DNA from: Kroppenstedtia eburnea
GTDB taxonomy: Bacteria; Bacillota; Bacilli; Thermoactinomycetales; DSM-45169
Length of the DNA: 64,000 nt
Assembly (NCBI RefSeq): GCF_013282215.1
Contig: NZ_CP048103.1
Span: 930,001 to 994,000 of the forward strand
Direction of reading: 5' to 3'
Of this stretch, positions 35,744-44,270 are shown in pieces. The notes under the pieces were generated by a model. That model was not told the origin of the DNA and did not search any database. It saw nothing but the letters and a program-made list of their open reading frames with translations. The stretch's first letter is position 1. Each line of letters begins with the position of its first letter. The position numbers and the translations under genes were made by a program.

Positions 35744-36877
35744 ATGCGAATCGATACCAAATTGATCCACGGCGGTGTCTTCGGGGATGAGCGAACCGGT
35801 GCTGTCAGTGTACCGATTTACCAAGTCTCCACCTATAAGCAGGAGGCGATCGGTCAACATCGGGGCTATGAATATTCCCGTACAGGCAATCCCACCCGGG
35901 AAGCCTTGGAGAAGTTGATTGCCGATCTGGAAAACGGCTCCCGGGGATTTGCCTTCGCCTCCGGAATGGCGGCCATATCCACCGTGACTTCCCTGTTTGA
36001 TCAAGGGGACCATCTGGTGATGGGGGATGATGTTTACGGTGGGACCTACAGGGTGATGAGTCAAGTGTTCAACCGATTGGGAATCCGGAGCGATTTTGTG
36101 GATACGAGCCGTCCGGAGGAAGTGGAGGCGGCCATTCGCCCCGAGACCAAAGCCATCTTCATGGAAACTCCCAGCAATCCCCTGCTGAAGGTGACGGATG
36201 TCGGGAAAATGGCGGAGATCTGCCGCAAACATGGATTGCTGTTGATCGTGGACAACACCTTCCTCACTCCTTATTGGCAAAATCCCCTCGACCTGGGTGC
36301 GGATGTCGTACTCCACAGCGCCACCAAATATTTGGGAGGGCACAGTGATGTGGTGTCGGGGCTGGTGGTGGTGAAGGATGAGGAGTTGGGGGAACGGATT
36401 CACTTCCTGCAGAATTCCATGGGAGGGGTTCTGCCGCCCCATGATTCCTGGTTGTTGATCCGGGGCATCAAAACCCTGGGACTTCGGATGAGGCAACATG
36501 AAGCCACCAGCCGGAAACTGGCCGAATGGCTGAAGGGTCGCTCCGATATTGAGCAAGTATTTTATCCCGGTCTGAAAGACCACCCCGGTCATCTCATCGC
36601 AGCCAAGCAGGCCAGGGGATTTGGGGGGATGATCTCCTTTGATGTGGGTGACGGCTCCCGTGCGGAAAAGGTGTTGTCCCAAACTCGCTTCTTCACCCTG
36701 GCGGAAAGCCTGGGGGCGGTGGAAAGTTTGATCTCAGTGCCCGCCCGGATGACCCATGCTTCCATTCCACCGGAACGACGCCGGGAACTGGGAATCACTG
36801 ACGGATTGATCCGGATTTCTGTGGGGGTGGAGGATCCGGAGGATCTTATGGAAGACTTGGAACAGGCGCTTCGCTGA
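35744..36877 (+). CDS. mccB: Cystathionine gamma-lyase/homocysteine gamma-lyase MccB
   Basis: 377 residues, Cys/Met metabolism PLP family. YSRTGNPTREALEKLIADLE, FASGMAAISTV, DNTFLTPYWQNPLDLGAD and the PLP lysine in SATKYLGGHSD near 195. Cleaves cystathionine to cysteine, 2-oxobutyrate and ammonia, and can release sulfide. AAGGAGAG precedes ATG 35744. Operon mccA-mccB-yuzD-like. Closely related cystathionine gamma-synthases cannot be excluded from sequence alone, but the mccA partner favours the lyase. Confidence 0.9.
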   Translation: MRIDTKLIHGGVFGDERTGAVSVPIYQVSTYKQEAIGQHRGYEYSRTGNPTREALEKLIADLENGSRGFAFASGMAAISTVTSLFDQGDHLVMGDDVYGGTYRVMSQVFNRLGIRSDFVDTSRPEEVEAAIRPETKAIFMETPSNPLLKVTDVGKMAEICRKHGLLLIVDNTFLTPYWQNPLDLGADVVLHSATKYLGGHSDVVSGLVVVKDEELGERIHFLQNSMGGVLPPHDSWLLIRGIKTLGLRMRQHEATSRKLAEWLKGRSDIEQVFYPGLKDHPGHLIAAKQARGFGGMISFDVGDGSRAEKVLSQTRFFTLAESLGAVESLISVPARMTHASIPPERRRELGITDGLIRISVGVEDPEDLMEDLEQALR

Positions 36878-36897
36878 CAGAGGAGGGAGGGTTTTGG

Positions 36898-37230
36898 ATG
36901 AAGGTGGAAGTGTTGGTGTATGGAGCTGAAGAGCTTTGTGCCAGCTGTGTCAATCTCCCGTCCTCGGCAGAGACGGCTTCTTGGCTGTCGGCGGCTCTGG
37001 GACGGAAATACGGGAACCGGGTGTCGGTCCGCCATGTGGATATTCACCATCCGACAGGGGAGAAGGAGAAAGCTTTCTCCCGCCGGGTGGTGGAAGAGGA
37101 TCTCTGGTATCCGGTGGTTGTCATTGACGGGGAGATTGTCGGAGAAGGAAACCCCCGTCTGAAAGAGATCCAACACAAACTGAAGGAGCTGGGGGTTGCT
37201 CCGATGGAGACGGGTATGAATAAGGAATGA
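36898..37230 (+). CDS. yuzD: YuzD family thioredoxin-like protein
   Basis: 110 residues. VYGAEELCASCVNLPSSAETASWL with a CxxC, and WYPVVVIDGEIVGEGNPRL, match YuzD (DUF1462), a thioredoxin-fold family. A role in disulfide exchange or Fe-S handling is suggested by the CxxC and by its neighbours (NifU-like, ErpA-like), but is not established. RBS AGGAGGGAGG precedes ATG 36898; it follows mccB by 20 bp. Confidence 0.88.
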   Translation: MKVEVLVYGAEELCASCVNLPSSAETASWLSAALGRKYGNRVSVRHVDIHHPTGEKEKAFSRRVVEEDLWYPVVVIDGEIVGEGNPRLKEIQHKLKELGVAPMETGMNKE

Positions 37231-37235
37231 GTGAA

Positions 37236-37278
37236 AAATCAACGGGCCTCTTCCCCACTTGGGAAGAGGCCCGTTGAT
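37236..37278 (-). terminator. Terminator of the sortase gene (bidirectional)
   Basis: CAACGGGCCTCTTCCC / GGGAAGAGGCCCGTTG, with ATTTTTCAC downstream on the minus strand. It probably also stops yuzD transcripts. Confidence 0.85.
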
Positions 37279-37314
37279 GCCGGATTGAAATCTTTTGAAA
37301 GTGGAGGGAGAACA

Positions 37315-37923
37315 TCATTCATTCTCCTTGCTGTCAATCAGGTCTGCACGGATAATGTAACGCTGGGGTGCGCTGCCCACCAGGTTGAAGGGGTAACAGG
37401 TGATCAGGGACATATCGGGCTGATCGTGGGGAACGATGACACTGCGGTCATGTTCATCGACGATGAACATTTTACGAATCTGATAAGTATAGGTGTGATG
37501 ATCCATTTTCACATAAATTTTGTCCCCTTCTTTCAACTCGCCCGCCCGCCGAAACGTGGTTTCCCGATGGCCCGCGAGAACAGAGTGGCCCGTTTCACCG
37601 GGAAGGACCGTCCCATATCCGATATACTGGCCCACTCCCTTGGCCAGTTCCTCATTACCCGTTCCATAGATGATGGGCAGGACAGCACCGATGCGGGGGA
37701 TGAAAAGTTGTCCGATCTGATCCCCTTTTTTCGGTTTGAAATCGGCGTCGGTCCCTTTCTTTTTGGAAGGCTCCTTGTCCAGATTATCCCAATCATCGGC
37801 GATGGACATCGCCAGTTTGGGATCCTGAACCACGACACGGATCTGGTCCCACCATTGGTATCCGTTATAGGCTACGAGGGAAAGGCCGACAACAATCAGA
37901 ATGATGGCAATACCTCGGGCCAA
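37315..37923 (-). CDS. Class D sortase
   Basis: 202 residues. One N-terminal membrane helix (about 4-20) and an extracytoplasmic sortase domain: IPRIGAVLPI, catalytic H119 (AGHRET), C176 (LITCYPF) and R188 (RYIIR). It joins LPxTG-type proteins to peptidoglycan; class D enzymes often act on sporulation or envelope proteins. TTG 37923 has GAGGAGG 9 nt upstream and places the signal anchor directly at the start. No LPxTG protein is seen in the window. Confidence 0.9.
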   Translation of the reverse strand: MARGIAIILIVVGLSLVAYNGYQWWDQIRVVVQDPKLAMSIADDWDNLDKEPSKKKGTDADFKPKKGDQIGQLFIPRIGAVLPIIYGTGNEELAKGVGQYIGYGTVLPGETGHSVLAGHRETTFRRAGELKEGDKIYVKMDHHTYTYQIRKMFIVDEHDRSVIVPHDQPDMSLITCYPFNLVGSAPQRYIIRADLIDSKENE

Positions 37924-38060
37924 GTCGATACTCCTCCTCGCATAGTTACATCGAATCAGCCAAATTTTATACAAGGACAGTGTATCATGTCCAATGAAAG
38001 GAAACAATCATCGACCGATCCCTTTTGCTTGCGTGACCAAACCGGTTACAATAAGACAAG

Positions 38061-38149
38061 TATCATTGTGAAAACCGTCATAACCACAGGGCACAAGTCG
38101 TGCCGGGGTCGCTTTCGCTCCCTGGCCAGTACTCATTCACAACGTTTCA
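38061..38149. repeat. MITE-like element, copy G (internally deleted)
   Basis: TTGTGAAAACCGTCATAACC at left and CATTCACAACGTTTC at right, type I arms with the accessory unit but without the core: a deletion derivative of about 85 bp. It lies between sortase and yuzB. Confidence 0.7.
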
Positions 38150-38184
38150 AGGTCCCGATCCGGGAACCCAAGGGGTGATTCCAA

Positions 38185-38445
38185 ATGAACCCGATGGTGG
38201 AATTTTGCATCAATCGGTTGACGCCGGATGTGGAGGAGATCAAGGAAGAATTGGAGGCGGATCCGGAAGTGGATGTTTTGGAAACCGCCTGTCTGGGAAA
38301 CTGTGAAATCTGCGCTCAATCCCCTTATGCTCTGGTGAACGGCGAAATTGTCACAGGGGAGGACGGGGAGGAACTTCTGCAAAACATTCGCCGGGAGATC
38401 AAGGAACAACAAAAAAAGTGGGATGATCTTCTCGATCTGCTGTGA
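38185..38445 (+). CDS. yuzB: YuzB family protein (DUF1450)
   Basis: 86 residues. MNPMVEFCINRL at the N-terminus and CLGNCEICAQSPYALVNGEIVTG match YuzB; the CxxCxxC cluster suggests a metal or Fe-S site, and the fold is ferredoxin/thioredoxin-like in relatives. Function unknown. AAGGGGTG precedes ATG 38185. In Bacillus yuzB lies beside yutM and yumC, as here. Confidence 0.88.
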   Translation: MNPMVEFCINRLTPDVEEIKEELEADPEVDVLETACLGNCEICAQSPYALVNGEIVTGEDGEELLQNIRREIKEQQKKWDDLLDLL

Positions 38446-38462
38446 TCACGGAGGTGTTTCAC

Positions 38463-38649
38463 TAGAAGTGTGAAAAAGCTGTCATACCCATAGGGCACAA
38501 GTCGTGCCAGGGTCGCTTCGCTCCCTGGTTACGCTATGCAGGGAGGGTTGGGTTTCACATGGAGTGATTTTGGATCGTAAGAACAACGAAAACGACATGT
38601 GAAACCCAATCCCGACCGCCTTCAAACGCACTAAATCACAATGCTTCTA
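38463..38649. repeat. MITE-like element, copy H (type I, complete)
   Basis: Between CTAG at 38462 and CTAG at 38647. Type I ends, accessory unit, intact core, right arm CACAATGCTTCTAG. A clean example of the family with matching CTAG flanks. Confidence 0.9.
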
Positions 38650-38696
38650 GTACACTCCTCCCGGTGATGTAAATTGCATTGAATCCCACACGCCAT

Positions 38697-38725
38697 TTGA
38701 AAATCAGAGGGCAGTGGGCTATAAT
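38697..38725 (+). promoter_or_regulatory. Sigma-A promoter for the Spo0E-like gene
   Basis: TTGAAA and TATAAT with a 17-bp spacer, about 160 bp before the start codon. Confidence 0.7.
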
Positions 38726-38888
38726 AAAAACGGATGTTCCCATTTTTTCTCGCTATTACAAAAGAACTAACAACATACCAGTTTATCCGTAATTGGATCA
38801 AAAGCGGTTTCACCAAATGCTCTCATCGGGTATGATGCCGGTAACATCCTTTATATTTGACAGATGCGGACGGGTGAAAGGGGTCAAG

Positions 38889-39128
38889 ATGATGGACCGA
38901 TTGGAAGAGGAGATGGAACGGCTGAGAAGGGCGATGCATCAACAGGCCGCTGAACTGGGCCTCAATCATCCGGCGGTGATCCGGCTCAGCCAGCAGTTGG
39001 ACGAGCTTCACAATCAATGGAACCGGTGGCGCAATCCTTCCACCCGACCTGAAGTGGATAACCGGGCCGCCTATATCATCAGAAGATATACCTTACAGAT
39101 CAAAGAGGCGGCCCTCAGTCGAGCCTGA
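38889..39128 (+). CDS. Spo0E-like aspartyl-phosphate phosphatase
   Basis: 79 residues. MDRLEEEMERLRRAMHQQAA and LSQQLDELHNQW form the two-helix hairpin with the SQxLD signature of Spo0E/YnzD/YisI proteins, which remove phosphate from Spo0A~P and delay sporulation. The C-terminal ~25 residues are basic and not typical. AAAGGGG lies 6 nt before ATG 38889. It supports a spore-forming host. Some family members regulate other response regulators, so the target is not certain. Confidence 0.8.
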   Translation: MMDRLEEEMERLRRAMHQQAAELGLNHPAVIRLSQQLDELHNQWNRWRNPSTRPEVDNRAAYIIRRYTLQIKEAALSRA

Positions 39129-39182
39129 TTCGGGGAAAACCCCTGTAGTTCCGATGAGACATTGGTTTCGGGAGGGACCTGG

Positions 39183-39211
39183 TTGTATCCCTTTTGCCTT
39201 CCCTGTATAAT
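39183..39211 (+). promoter_or_regulatory. Sigma-A promoter for erpA-like gene
   Basis: TTGTAT (39183-39188) and TATAAT (39206-39211), spacer 17 bp. Confidence 0.75.
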
Positions 39212-39251
39212 TTAAGTGAAGAGCCACGCCAAACCAAGGAGGGGATTCCAC

Positions 39252-39608
39252 ATGATCGAACTTTCCGAACGGGCGTGCCACAAAATCAAGGAAATGCTGA
39301 AGGAAGAGGAAAATCCCGAAGAGCAATTTCTCCGTGTCGGCGTCAAAGGCGGAGGTTGCAGCGGGTTCACCTACAGTATGGGATTTGATGAAAATATATC
39401 CGACAAGGATACAGAACTGGATCTGAACGGGATTCGCGTATTGATCGATCGGGAAAGTGAGCCCTTGATTCGCGGCCTCCAGATCGATTACAAAGAATCG
39501 ATGATGGGCGGCGGTTTCACCATTCACAATCCCAATGCGATCGCCACCTGCGGTTGCGGCACGTCCTTCAGAACTGCCAAGGATGCCGGTGTTCCGGAGA
39601 AGTGTTGA
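39252..39608 (+). CDS. erpA: A-type iron-sulfur carrier (ErpA/HesB-like, YutM)
   Basis: 118 residues. Ligand cysteines in GGGCSGFTY (near 37) and TCGCGTSF (near 102-104), and the YKESMMGGGFTIHNPNA segment typical of ErpA/YutM. It receives Fe-S clusters from the SUF machinery and passes them to target enzymes. AAGGAGGGG precedes ATG 39252. Own promoter and terminator (39629). Confidence 0.93.
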   Translation: MIELSERACHKIKEMLKEEENPEEQFLRVGVKGGGCSGFTYSMGFDENISDKDTELDLNGIRVLIDRESEPLIRGLQIDYKESMMGGGFTIHNPNAIATCGCGTSFRTAKDAGVPEKC

Positions 39609-39628
39609 GGTGGATCTCCACCCTTTGT

Positions 39629-39655
39629 CGCCTCCTGATAAAGGAGGTTTTTTGT
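39629..39655 (+). terminator. Rho-independent terminator
   Basis: GCCTCC / GGAGG(T) stem followed by TTTTTT. Confidence 0.7.
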
Positions 39656-39789
39656 GTTGCGGTAAGGAGGCCATCCCTGAGATCCCGCTCGCACAGGCAG
39701 TCACCCAAAATAATCCTGGCTGACATGGCTCAAACTACCTCTATAAGTGTTGTGAACAAATCGTCCCAATTCTACGGAGGTGTTTGGTC

Positions 39790-40032
39790 GTGACTCAGCA
39801 TGATCGGCGGGTGGAAGAACCGTCACCGGTTCCGGAAACGAAACAGACCGTTCCGGAAGCGCAAGAAAAGGATCTCCTTTATGAAGGGAAAGACGAAGCC
39901 TGGCTCGATGTGGACCGGATGATCAATGAAGGACTCGGGGGTGGTCATGTCGGGGATGGGAGCGGTGAAATAGAGGGGAGCCGCCCTCTCAAAGATGAAG
40001 TCCCCACTGAAGAATCTGACGGCGGAGCATAA
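39790..40032 (+). CDS. Small acidic hypothetical protein
   Basis: 80 residues, rich in Glu, Asp, Pro and Gly and mostly hydrophilic; likely disordered, with a conserved-looking centre (WLDVDRMINEGLGGGHVG). GTG 39790 has CGGAGG 9 nt upstream. Followed by a clear terminator, which supports a real monocistronic gene. No known domain. Confidence 0.65.
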   Translation: MTQHDRRVEEPSPVPETKQTVPEAQEKDLLYEGKDEAWLDVDRMINEGLGGGHVGDGSGEIEGSRPLKDEVPTEESDGGA

Positions 40033-40045
40033 CACACCCCCAAAA

Positions 40046-40071
40046 AAACGCCCAACACGGGCGTTTTTTAT
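40046..40071 (+). terminator. Rho-independent terminator
   Basis: AAAACGCCC / GGGCGTTTTTT, short loop. Confidence 0.9.
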
Positions 40072-40185
40072 ATCTCCCGGTAAAGGAGGTTTTTCCTTCA
40101 ACTCCCTGTTTGGAAAAGCCGGGGGTATTGTATGATGGGTGTGGGAGAAGAGAAATCTCTGTACGGTTCAGTGGGGAGGGGTTCC

Positions 40186-40698
40186 ATGTTCGGTGTTCTG
40201 ATCTTTATCTTTTTGGTCCAGATTGCCTATGTAACCATCTCCACGATTCGCCTGATCGTCATGATGAAAGGGAATGCCAAGCTGGCTTCCATGATCAGTT
40301 TTTGTGAAGTGTTCATCTATATGCTGGGTCTGGCTACTGTATTGCAACATATGGATGCCTGGTACAATCTGGTGGTTTATTGCCTCGGCTTTGCCATGGG
40401 GGTCTATACAGGCTCCATGATCGAAGAGAAAATGGCGATGGGGTATGTAACGGTTCAGGTTATCACACGCAAAGAAGATTCGGATTTGCCGGGAAATCTT
40501 CGCAAGGCCGGTTTTGGCGTGACCTCCTGGCTGGGCGAAGGGTTGAGCGGGGAACGGTTGGTACTGCTGGTCTTGACCAAGCGACGGAGACAGAAGGAAT
40601 TGGTTGACTTTGTCAAAGGAATGGATCCCCAGGCATTCATGATTTCCCATGAGCCGAAAACCTTCCATGGCGGCTTTTGGGTCCGCCGGACACGATAA
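40186..40698 (+). CDS. UPF0316 membrane protein (YebE-like, DUF2179)
   Basis: 170 residues. Three N-terminal hydrophobic segments (about 1-22, 32-52, 58-80) with VTISTIRLIVMMKG and VYTGSMIEEKMAMGYVTVQV, then a soluble DUF2179 domain. The DUF2179 part in other proteins binds nucleotide-type ligands. Function unknown. GGGGAGGGG precedes ATG 40186; a longer in-frame start at 40132 has no such site. Confidence 0.85.
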   Translation: MFGVLIFIFLVQIAYVTISTIRLIVMMKGNAKLASMISFCEVFIYMLGLATVLQHMDAWYNLVVYCLGFAMGVYTGSMIEEKMAMGYVTVQVITRKEDSDLPGNLRKAGFGVTSWLGEGLSGERLVLLVLTKRRRQKELVDFVKGMDPQAFMISHEPKTFHGGFWVRRTR

Positions 40699-40748
40699 GC
40701 AAAAATGCAAGCGCCGTCCACTGCCGGTCGGCGCTTCTCATGGGAAGG

Positions 40749-41006
40749 TCACATCGGCTGTTCCGCCACCCAGCTCACTTCATGATACCCGCAGTGCTGA
40801 CAATGAAGTTGATGGGGACATTGATGGGTTTGCCAATCCATCCAACCATCGGTTTTTTTGAGGTCATCGATCGGGCGGTAAGGGCTGTACGGAGCCAGGA
40901 GATCGAAAAATCTCCCCCGGTCCTCCATCCACTCCCCGCAGTCCGGACAGGAGACATCCAGTGAGCTGAATCCGTTGCAAACCGGGCACCCCGCCTTCGG
41001 TTCCAT
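40749..41006 (-). CDS. Small zinc-ribbon-like protein
   Basis: 85 residues with three CxxC pairs: CPVC (7-10), CPDC (20-23) and CPHQLHCQHC near 65. The first two likely form one zinc ribbon. No known family name. GGAGGAG precedes ATG 41006. Its start lies just after the end of the upstream membrane-protein gene, so the two are an operon. Confidence 0.7.
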   Translation of the reverse strand: MEPKAGCPVCNGFSSLDVSCPDCGEWMEDRGRFFDLLAPYSPYRPIDDLKKTDGWMDWQTHQCPHQLHCQHCGYHEVSWVAEQPM

Positions 41007-41009
41007 CGG

Positions 41010-41204
41010 TTATCTCCTCCGTCTCCGGTTGGAAATGACCAGATAGGCGAGCAAGATCACAAATGCGAAAACAGCGCCGACGGTCCCGTGCCCGCTTTCC
41101 AATCCTCTTCCCCGGGATGCGAAATAAATCAAGAGCGGGATCAGCAGTGTCAACAGGACCAGCATCAAATGGTAAGAACCGGCCACCCACCGGGATCGGT
41201 TCAT
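41010..41204 (-). CDS. Small membrane protein
   Basis: 64 residues with two membrane segments (about 10-28 and 40-58) and an RRRRR C-terminus. Unknown function. AAAGGATGG lies upstream of ATG 41204. Operon with the zinc-ribbon gene 3 bp downstream. Confidence 0.6.
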   Translation of the reverse strand: MNRSRWVAGSYHLMLVLLTLLIPLLIYFASRGRGLESGHGTVGAVFAFVILLAYLVISNRRRRR

Positions 41205-41263
41205 CGGGATCCACCATCCTTTTCAGGTTATCCCTAGTTTGGCTCCCCCGGCGTTGTTCATTC

Positions 41264-41299
41264 AGGAAAAGAAGCCGCGGTCTGGGAAGGACGGCGGCT
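41264..41299 (-). terminator. Terminator of the ferredoxin reductase gene
   Basis: On the minus strand AGCCGC...GCGGCT stem followed by TCTTTTCC. Confidence 0.6.
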
Positions 41300-41305
41300 A
41301 ATAGT

Positions 41306-42310
41306 TCAAAACTTCATATTGGAGCTGTGACCCGGCTGCAGACGGGCCTCGGGATCGATAAACTGTTTGGCGTTGTTGACAGCGGTGGGAGCTTCTCCAA
41401 ACCCGACGGCGATCAACTTCACTTTGCCCGGATAGGTGGATATATCCCCTGCGGCATAAATCCCGGCGATATTGGTCTCCATGCGGGAGTTGACCACAAT
41501 CGACCCCTTCTCAATCTCCAATCCCCAATCCTTGATGGGGCCGAGAGAGGAGACAAAACCGAAGCTGACGATGACATCATCCACTTCCAGCTCTTCCGTC
41601 AGGGCTTGTTTTTTGTCGCCAACCACCACTTTTTCAATCCGCTCTTCTCCTTGAACGGCGAGGATTTCCCGGGGTGTCAACACGTGGACGCGGGAATTTC
41701 TCATTTTTTGCACGCTGGATTCATGAGCGCGGAACTGATCGCGACGGTGGATGATAGTCACCTTTTCCGCGATGGGCTCCAGCATATTGGCCCAGTCCAC
41801 GGCGGAGTCACCGCCCCCGGCGATCAACACTTTTTTACCCTTAAACTGCTGCAAGTCCTTTACGAAATAGTGGAGGTTCTTCCCCTCATAGCGTTCAGCT
41901 CCGGGGATTTTCAACTTCCGTGGCTCAAATGCGCCCACCCCGGCGGTGATGATGACGGACCGGGACAGATGCACTCCGCGATCCGTGGTGATTTCAAAGA
42001 TCCCTTCCCCGTTTTTTTCCAGGCTGAGCACTTTTTCATCAAGGCAAAAAACCGGGTCAAACAATTTGCACTGCTCCACCAGTTGATCCACCAGTTCCTG
42101 TGCCAATACTTTGGGAAAGCCGGCCACATCATAAATATATTTTTCCGGGTACAAAGCGGAAAGTTGGCCGCCCAGTTGGGGCAGGCTTTCGATCAGCTTG
42201 ACAGACGAATTGCGCATGCCGGCATAAAAGGCGGCAAAAAGTCCCGTCGGTCCTCCCCCGATAATGGTGATCTCCGTCACTTCGGGGTTTTGTTGAACTT
42301 CTTCTGGCAT
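41306..42310 (-). CDS. yumC: Ferredoxin/flavodoxin-NADP(+) reductase, YumC type
   Basis: 334 residues, thioredoxin-reductase-like fold without the CxxC. FAD motif [16 protein letters not shown] near 16-31, NADPH motif [13 protein letters not shown] near 160, [20 protein letters not shown] near 290. It reduces ferredoxin or flavodoxin for Fe-S and other reductive pathways. Same size and motifs as Bacillus YumC. GGAGGTG precedes ATG 42310. Adjacent to the NDH-2 gene on the opposite strand. Confidence 0.93.
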   Translation of the reverse strand: MPEEVQQNPEVTEITIIGGGPTGLFAAFYAGMRNSSVKLIESLPQLGGQLSALYPEKYIYDVAGFPKVLAQELVDQLVEQCKLFDPVFCLDEKVLSLEKNGEGIFEITTDRGVHLSRSVIITAGVGAFEPRKLKIPGAERYEGKNLHYFVKDLQQFKGKKVLIAGGGDSAVDWANMLEPIAEKVTIIHRRDQFRAHESSVQKMRNSRVHVLTPREILAVQGEERIEKVVVGDKKQALTEELEVDDVIVSFGFVSSLGPIKDWGLEIEKGSIVVNSRMETNIAGIYAAGDISTYPGKVKLIAVGFGEAPTAVNNAKQFIDPEARLQPGHSSNMKF

Positions 42311-42411
42311 GGATGCACCTCCAAGTGATGTAAAGGGATTCTGTGGTGAATCCGGGGGACGCCGCCCGGGGATGGCGGTCGCGATTCACCCTGCCGGTTC
42401 CGGTCGGTTGT

Positions 42412-42441
42412 ATTCTATCATGAAAACCGGCGGCTGACCAA
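42412..42441 (-). promoter_or_regulatory. Promoter of the YumC-type reductase
   Basis: On the minus strand TTGGTC and TAGAAT with an 18-bp spacer. An inverted repeat GGTGAATC / GATTCACC lies in the leader downstream. Confidence 0.45.
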
Positions 42442-42454
42442 CGATCCCCGGACC

Positions 42455-42591
42455 AGGGTGTGTCTGGAATCCATTGCTGGGGGGCGGGCAGGTCGGGATT
42501 GGGTTTCACATTCCATTCCGTTGTTCTTCCAAGCCAAAGTCACTCCATGTGAAACCCAACCCCTCTGATGGACTTTTTCACAAAGCTTCTG
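42455..42591. repeat. MITE-like element, copy I (mixed ends, shortened)
   Basis: Left part AGGGTGTGTCTGG resembles a type II end; right part GACTTTTTCACAAAGCTTCT is a type I end. Core in reverse orientation. With copy E, this is the second element combining both end types. Confidence 0.75.
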
Positions 42592-42786
42592 GGGGTTATG
42601 CCGGTACTTAATTAAAAGATAAATGGAGTAAAAAGGATTTTTTGTGATTAAGTTCACCAATTCCAAGCCGGATAAGTGGAAGGTGTCGGGGAAGACTTTT
42701 TACAAAAGGATCCCCCCTTGTCAAATATGGAGATTCATCTTATCATGGTTTATAGTGTTCGGTGGCCGCGGGGACACCGGAGTTAT

Positions 42787-42804
42787 TTGTGATATTTTTA
42801 ACAT
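42787..42804 (+). promoter_or_regulatory. Rex-like half-palindrome upstream of NDH-2
   Basis: TTGTGATATTTTTAACAT resembles the TTGTGA-n-TCACAA operator of the NADH sensor Rex, with a good left arm and a poor right arm. It lies directly before the ndh start. Rex controls the orthologous gene in Bacillus subtilis. Confidence 0.3.
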
Positions 42805-42825
42805 GGATAAATGGATGTGGTACTT

Positions 42826-44019
42826 ATGGCTCTTCCTAAAATTGTAGTTCTGGGTGCGGGCTATGGCGGATTGATGACCACGGTCGGCCTCCAGAAAGAA
42901 TTGAACCATCAGGAAGCAGAGGTGACTCTGGTCAACCTGAATCCGTATCACTATGTCACCACCAAGCTCCACGAACCGGCGGCGGGCACGCTGGACCCGG
43001 ATTATGCCCGGGTGGAGATTGCCGGTCTTCTCAAACAGGAGAAAGTCCGCTTCGTACAGGATGAAGTAACCCGGGTGGACCCCGAAAACAAAGAAATCCA
43101 TCTGGCCGGGCGTGAACCTCTGAAGTACGATTACCTGGTGTTTGGATTGGGAAGCGCCCCGGAAACCTTCGGGATCAAGGGGCTGTTGGAAAACGCTTTC
43201 TTTATCCGCAATCTCAACGGTGTACGCCAGATCCGGGAACATATCGAGTACATGTTCTCACAGTACAATAACAGCGAGGAAAAGCGGGACGAACTGTTGA
43301 CGATTGTTGTCGGGGGTGCCGGTTTTACCGGGATCGAATTTGTGGGTGAGCTGGTGGACCGGATCCCTGAGTTGTGTCGCCAATTTGACATCCCGCGTGA
43401 AAAAGTTCGCCTGGTCAACGTGGAAGCCGCCCCGACGGTCTTGCCGGGCTTTGACGAAGAACTGGTGAAATATGCGATGCAGTATCTTGAGGAACATGGT
43501 GTGGAATTCCGGATCAGCACCCCCATCGAAGAATGCACCCCGAATGGTGTGGTTCTGAAAGGCGGGGAGAAGATTGATTCTGCCACCGTCGTCTGGACCG
43601 GTGGGGTGCGGGGCAACCCGTTGCTGGAGGAAGCCGGCATCGAAACGGCCCGCGGCCGTGTCAAAGTGGACGAATACTTGCGGGCACCCGGTCATGAAGA
43701 TTTCTTTGTGGTGGGAGACAGCTCTTTGATCTTCAACGACGAGGGTCGTCCCTTCCCGCCCACGGCACAGATGGCCACCCAACAGGGACAGCACCTTTCC
43801 AGCAACCTGGTCGCTCAATTGCGGGGAGGTTCCATGAAGCCCTTTAAGTTTGAGTCAAAAGGGACACTGGCTTCTCTGGGACGCGGTTCAGCGATCGGTG
43901 TGGCCTTCGGCAAGAAGATGACCGGTTCCACCGCTTCCATCATGAAACGGCTGAATGACTGGCGCTGGTTCTATATGATCGGGGGCCTTTCCCTGATGTT
44001 CAAGAAAGCAAAATTCTAG
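42826..44019 (+). CDS. ndh: Type II NADH dehydrogenase (NDH-2)
   Basis: 397 residues. FAD motif VVLGAGYGGLMT near 6-17, NADH motif VVGGAGFTGIEFVGEL near 160-175, GDSSLIFNDEGRPFPPTAQMATQQG near 305, and a C-terminal amphipathic tail (WRWFYMIGGLSLMFKK) for membrane association. It feeds electrons from NADH to menaquinone without proton pumping. ATG 42826 (MALPKIVVLG) is preferred over ATG 42811; neither has a strong RBS. Terminator at 44037. Confidence 0.92.
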   Translation: MALPKIVVLGAGYGGLMTTVGLQKELNHQEAEVTLVNLNPYHYVTTKLHEPAAGTLDPDYARVEIAGLLKQEKVRFVQDEVTRVDPENKEIHLAGREPLKYDYLVFGLGSAPETFGIKGLLENAFFIRNLNGVRQIREHIEYMFSQYNNSEEKRDELLTIVVGGAGFTGIEFVGELVDRIPELCRQFDIPREKVRLVNVEAAPTVLPGFDEELVKYAMQYLEEHGVEFRISTPIEECTPNGVVLKGGEKIDSATVVWTGGVRGNPLLEEAGIETARGRVKVDEYLRAPGHEDFFVVGDSSLIFNDEGRPFPPTAQMATQQGQHLSSNLVAQLRGGSMKPFKFESKGTLASLGRGSAIGVAFGKKMTGSTASIMKRLNDWRWFYMIGGLSLMFKKAKF

Positions 44020-44036
44020 TGATATGGACTGATCGA

Positions 44037-44068
44037 TCACCCCGTTCTGATGGACGGGGTTTTATTTA
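44037..44068 (+). terminator. Rho-independent terminator of ndh
   Basis: ACCCCGT / ACGGGGT stem then TTTATTT. Confidence 0.8.
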
Positions 44069-44116
44069 CTCTGCAGATCCGGTATCATTGCCTGAAAATT
44101 GGGTGTATAAGGGATG

Positions 44117-44270
44117 ATGACGTACAAACAGACCGATTTCGGAAGAAACCTGCTTCTATTGTGAAGCACCCCTGTTGGGGGGCCGAGACTTTCGGATCTT
44201 GTCACGGGACAGGGAAAAATCCCCGATGAATCAATGTGCCCGGCCAGTTTAGGCCGGGCTTTTTTTCATT
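44117..44270 (+). ncRNA. Candidate small RNA ending in a strong terminator
   Basis: Between the ndh terminator and hemQ lies a stretch with a row of small hairpins (CCCC-tgtt-GGGG, CCGA-gact-TTCGG, TGTC-acg-GGACA, GGGA-aaaa-TCCC). It is closed by GCCCGGCC-agttta-GGCCGGGC and seven T at 44239-44270. No coding frame longer than 16 codons is seen. The terminator is oriented for a plus-strand transcript other than ndh. No clear promoter is visible, and it matches no RNA family I recognise. Confidence 0.35.

Noticed and set aside
34754-36682. 642-codon minus-strand open frame
   Set aside because: Antisense to mccA and mccB; no start signal or recognisable domain.
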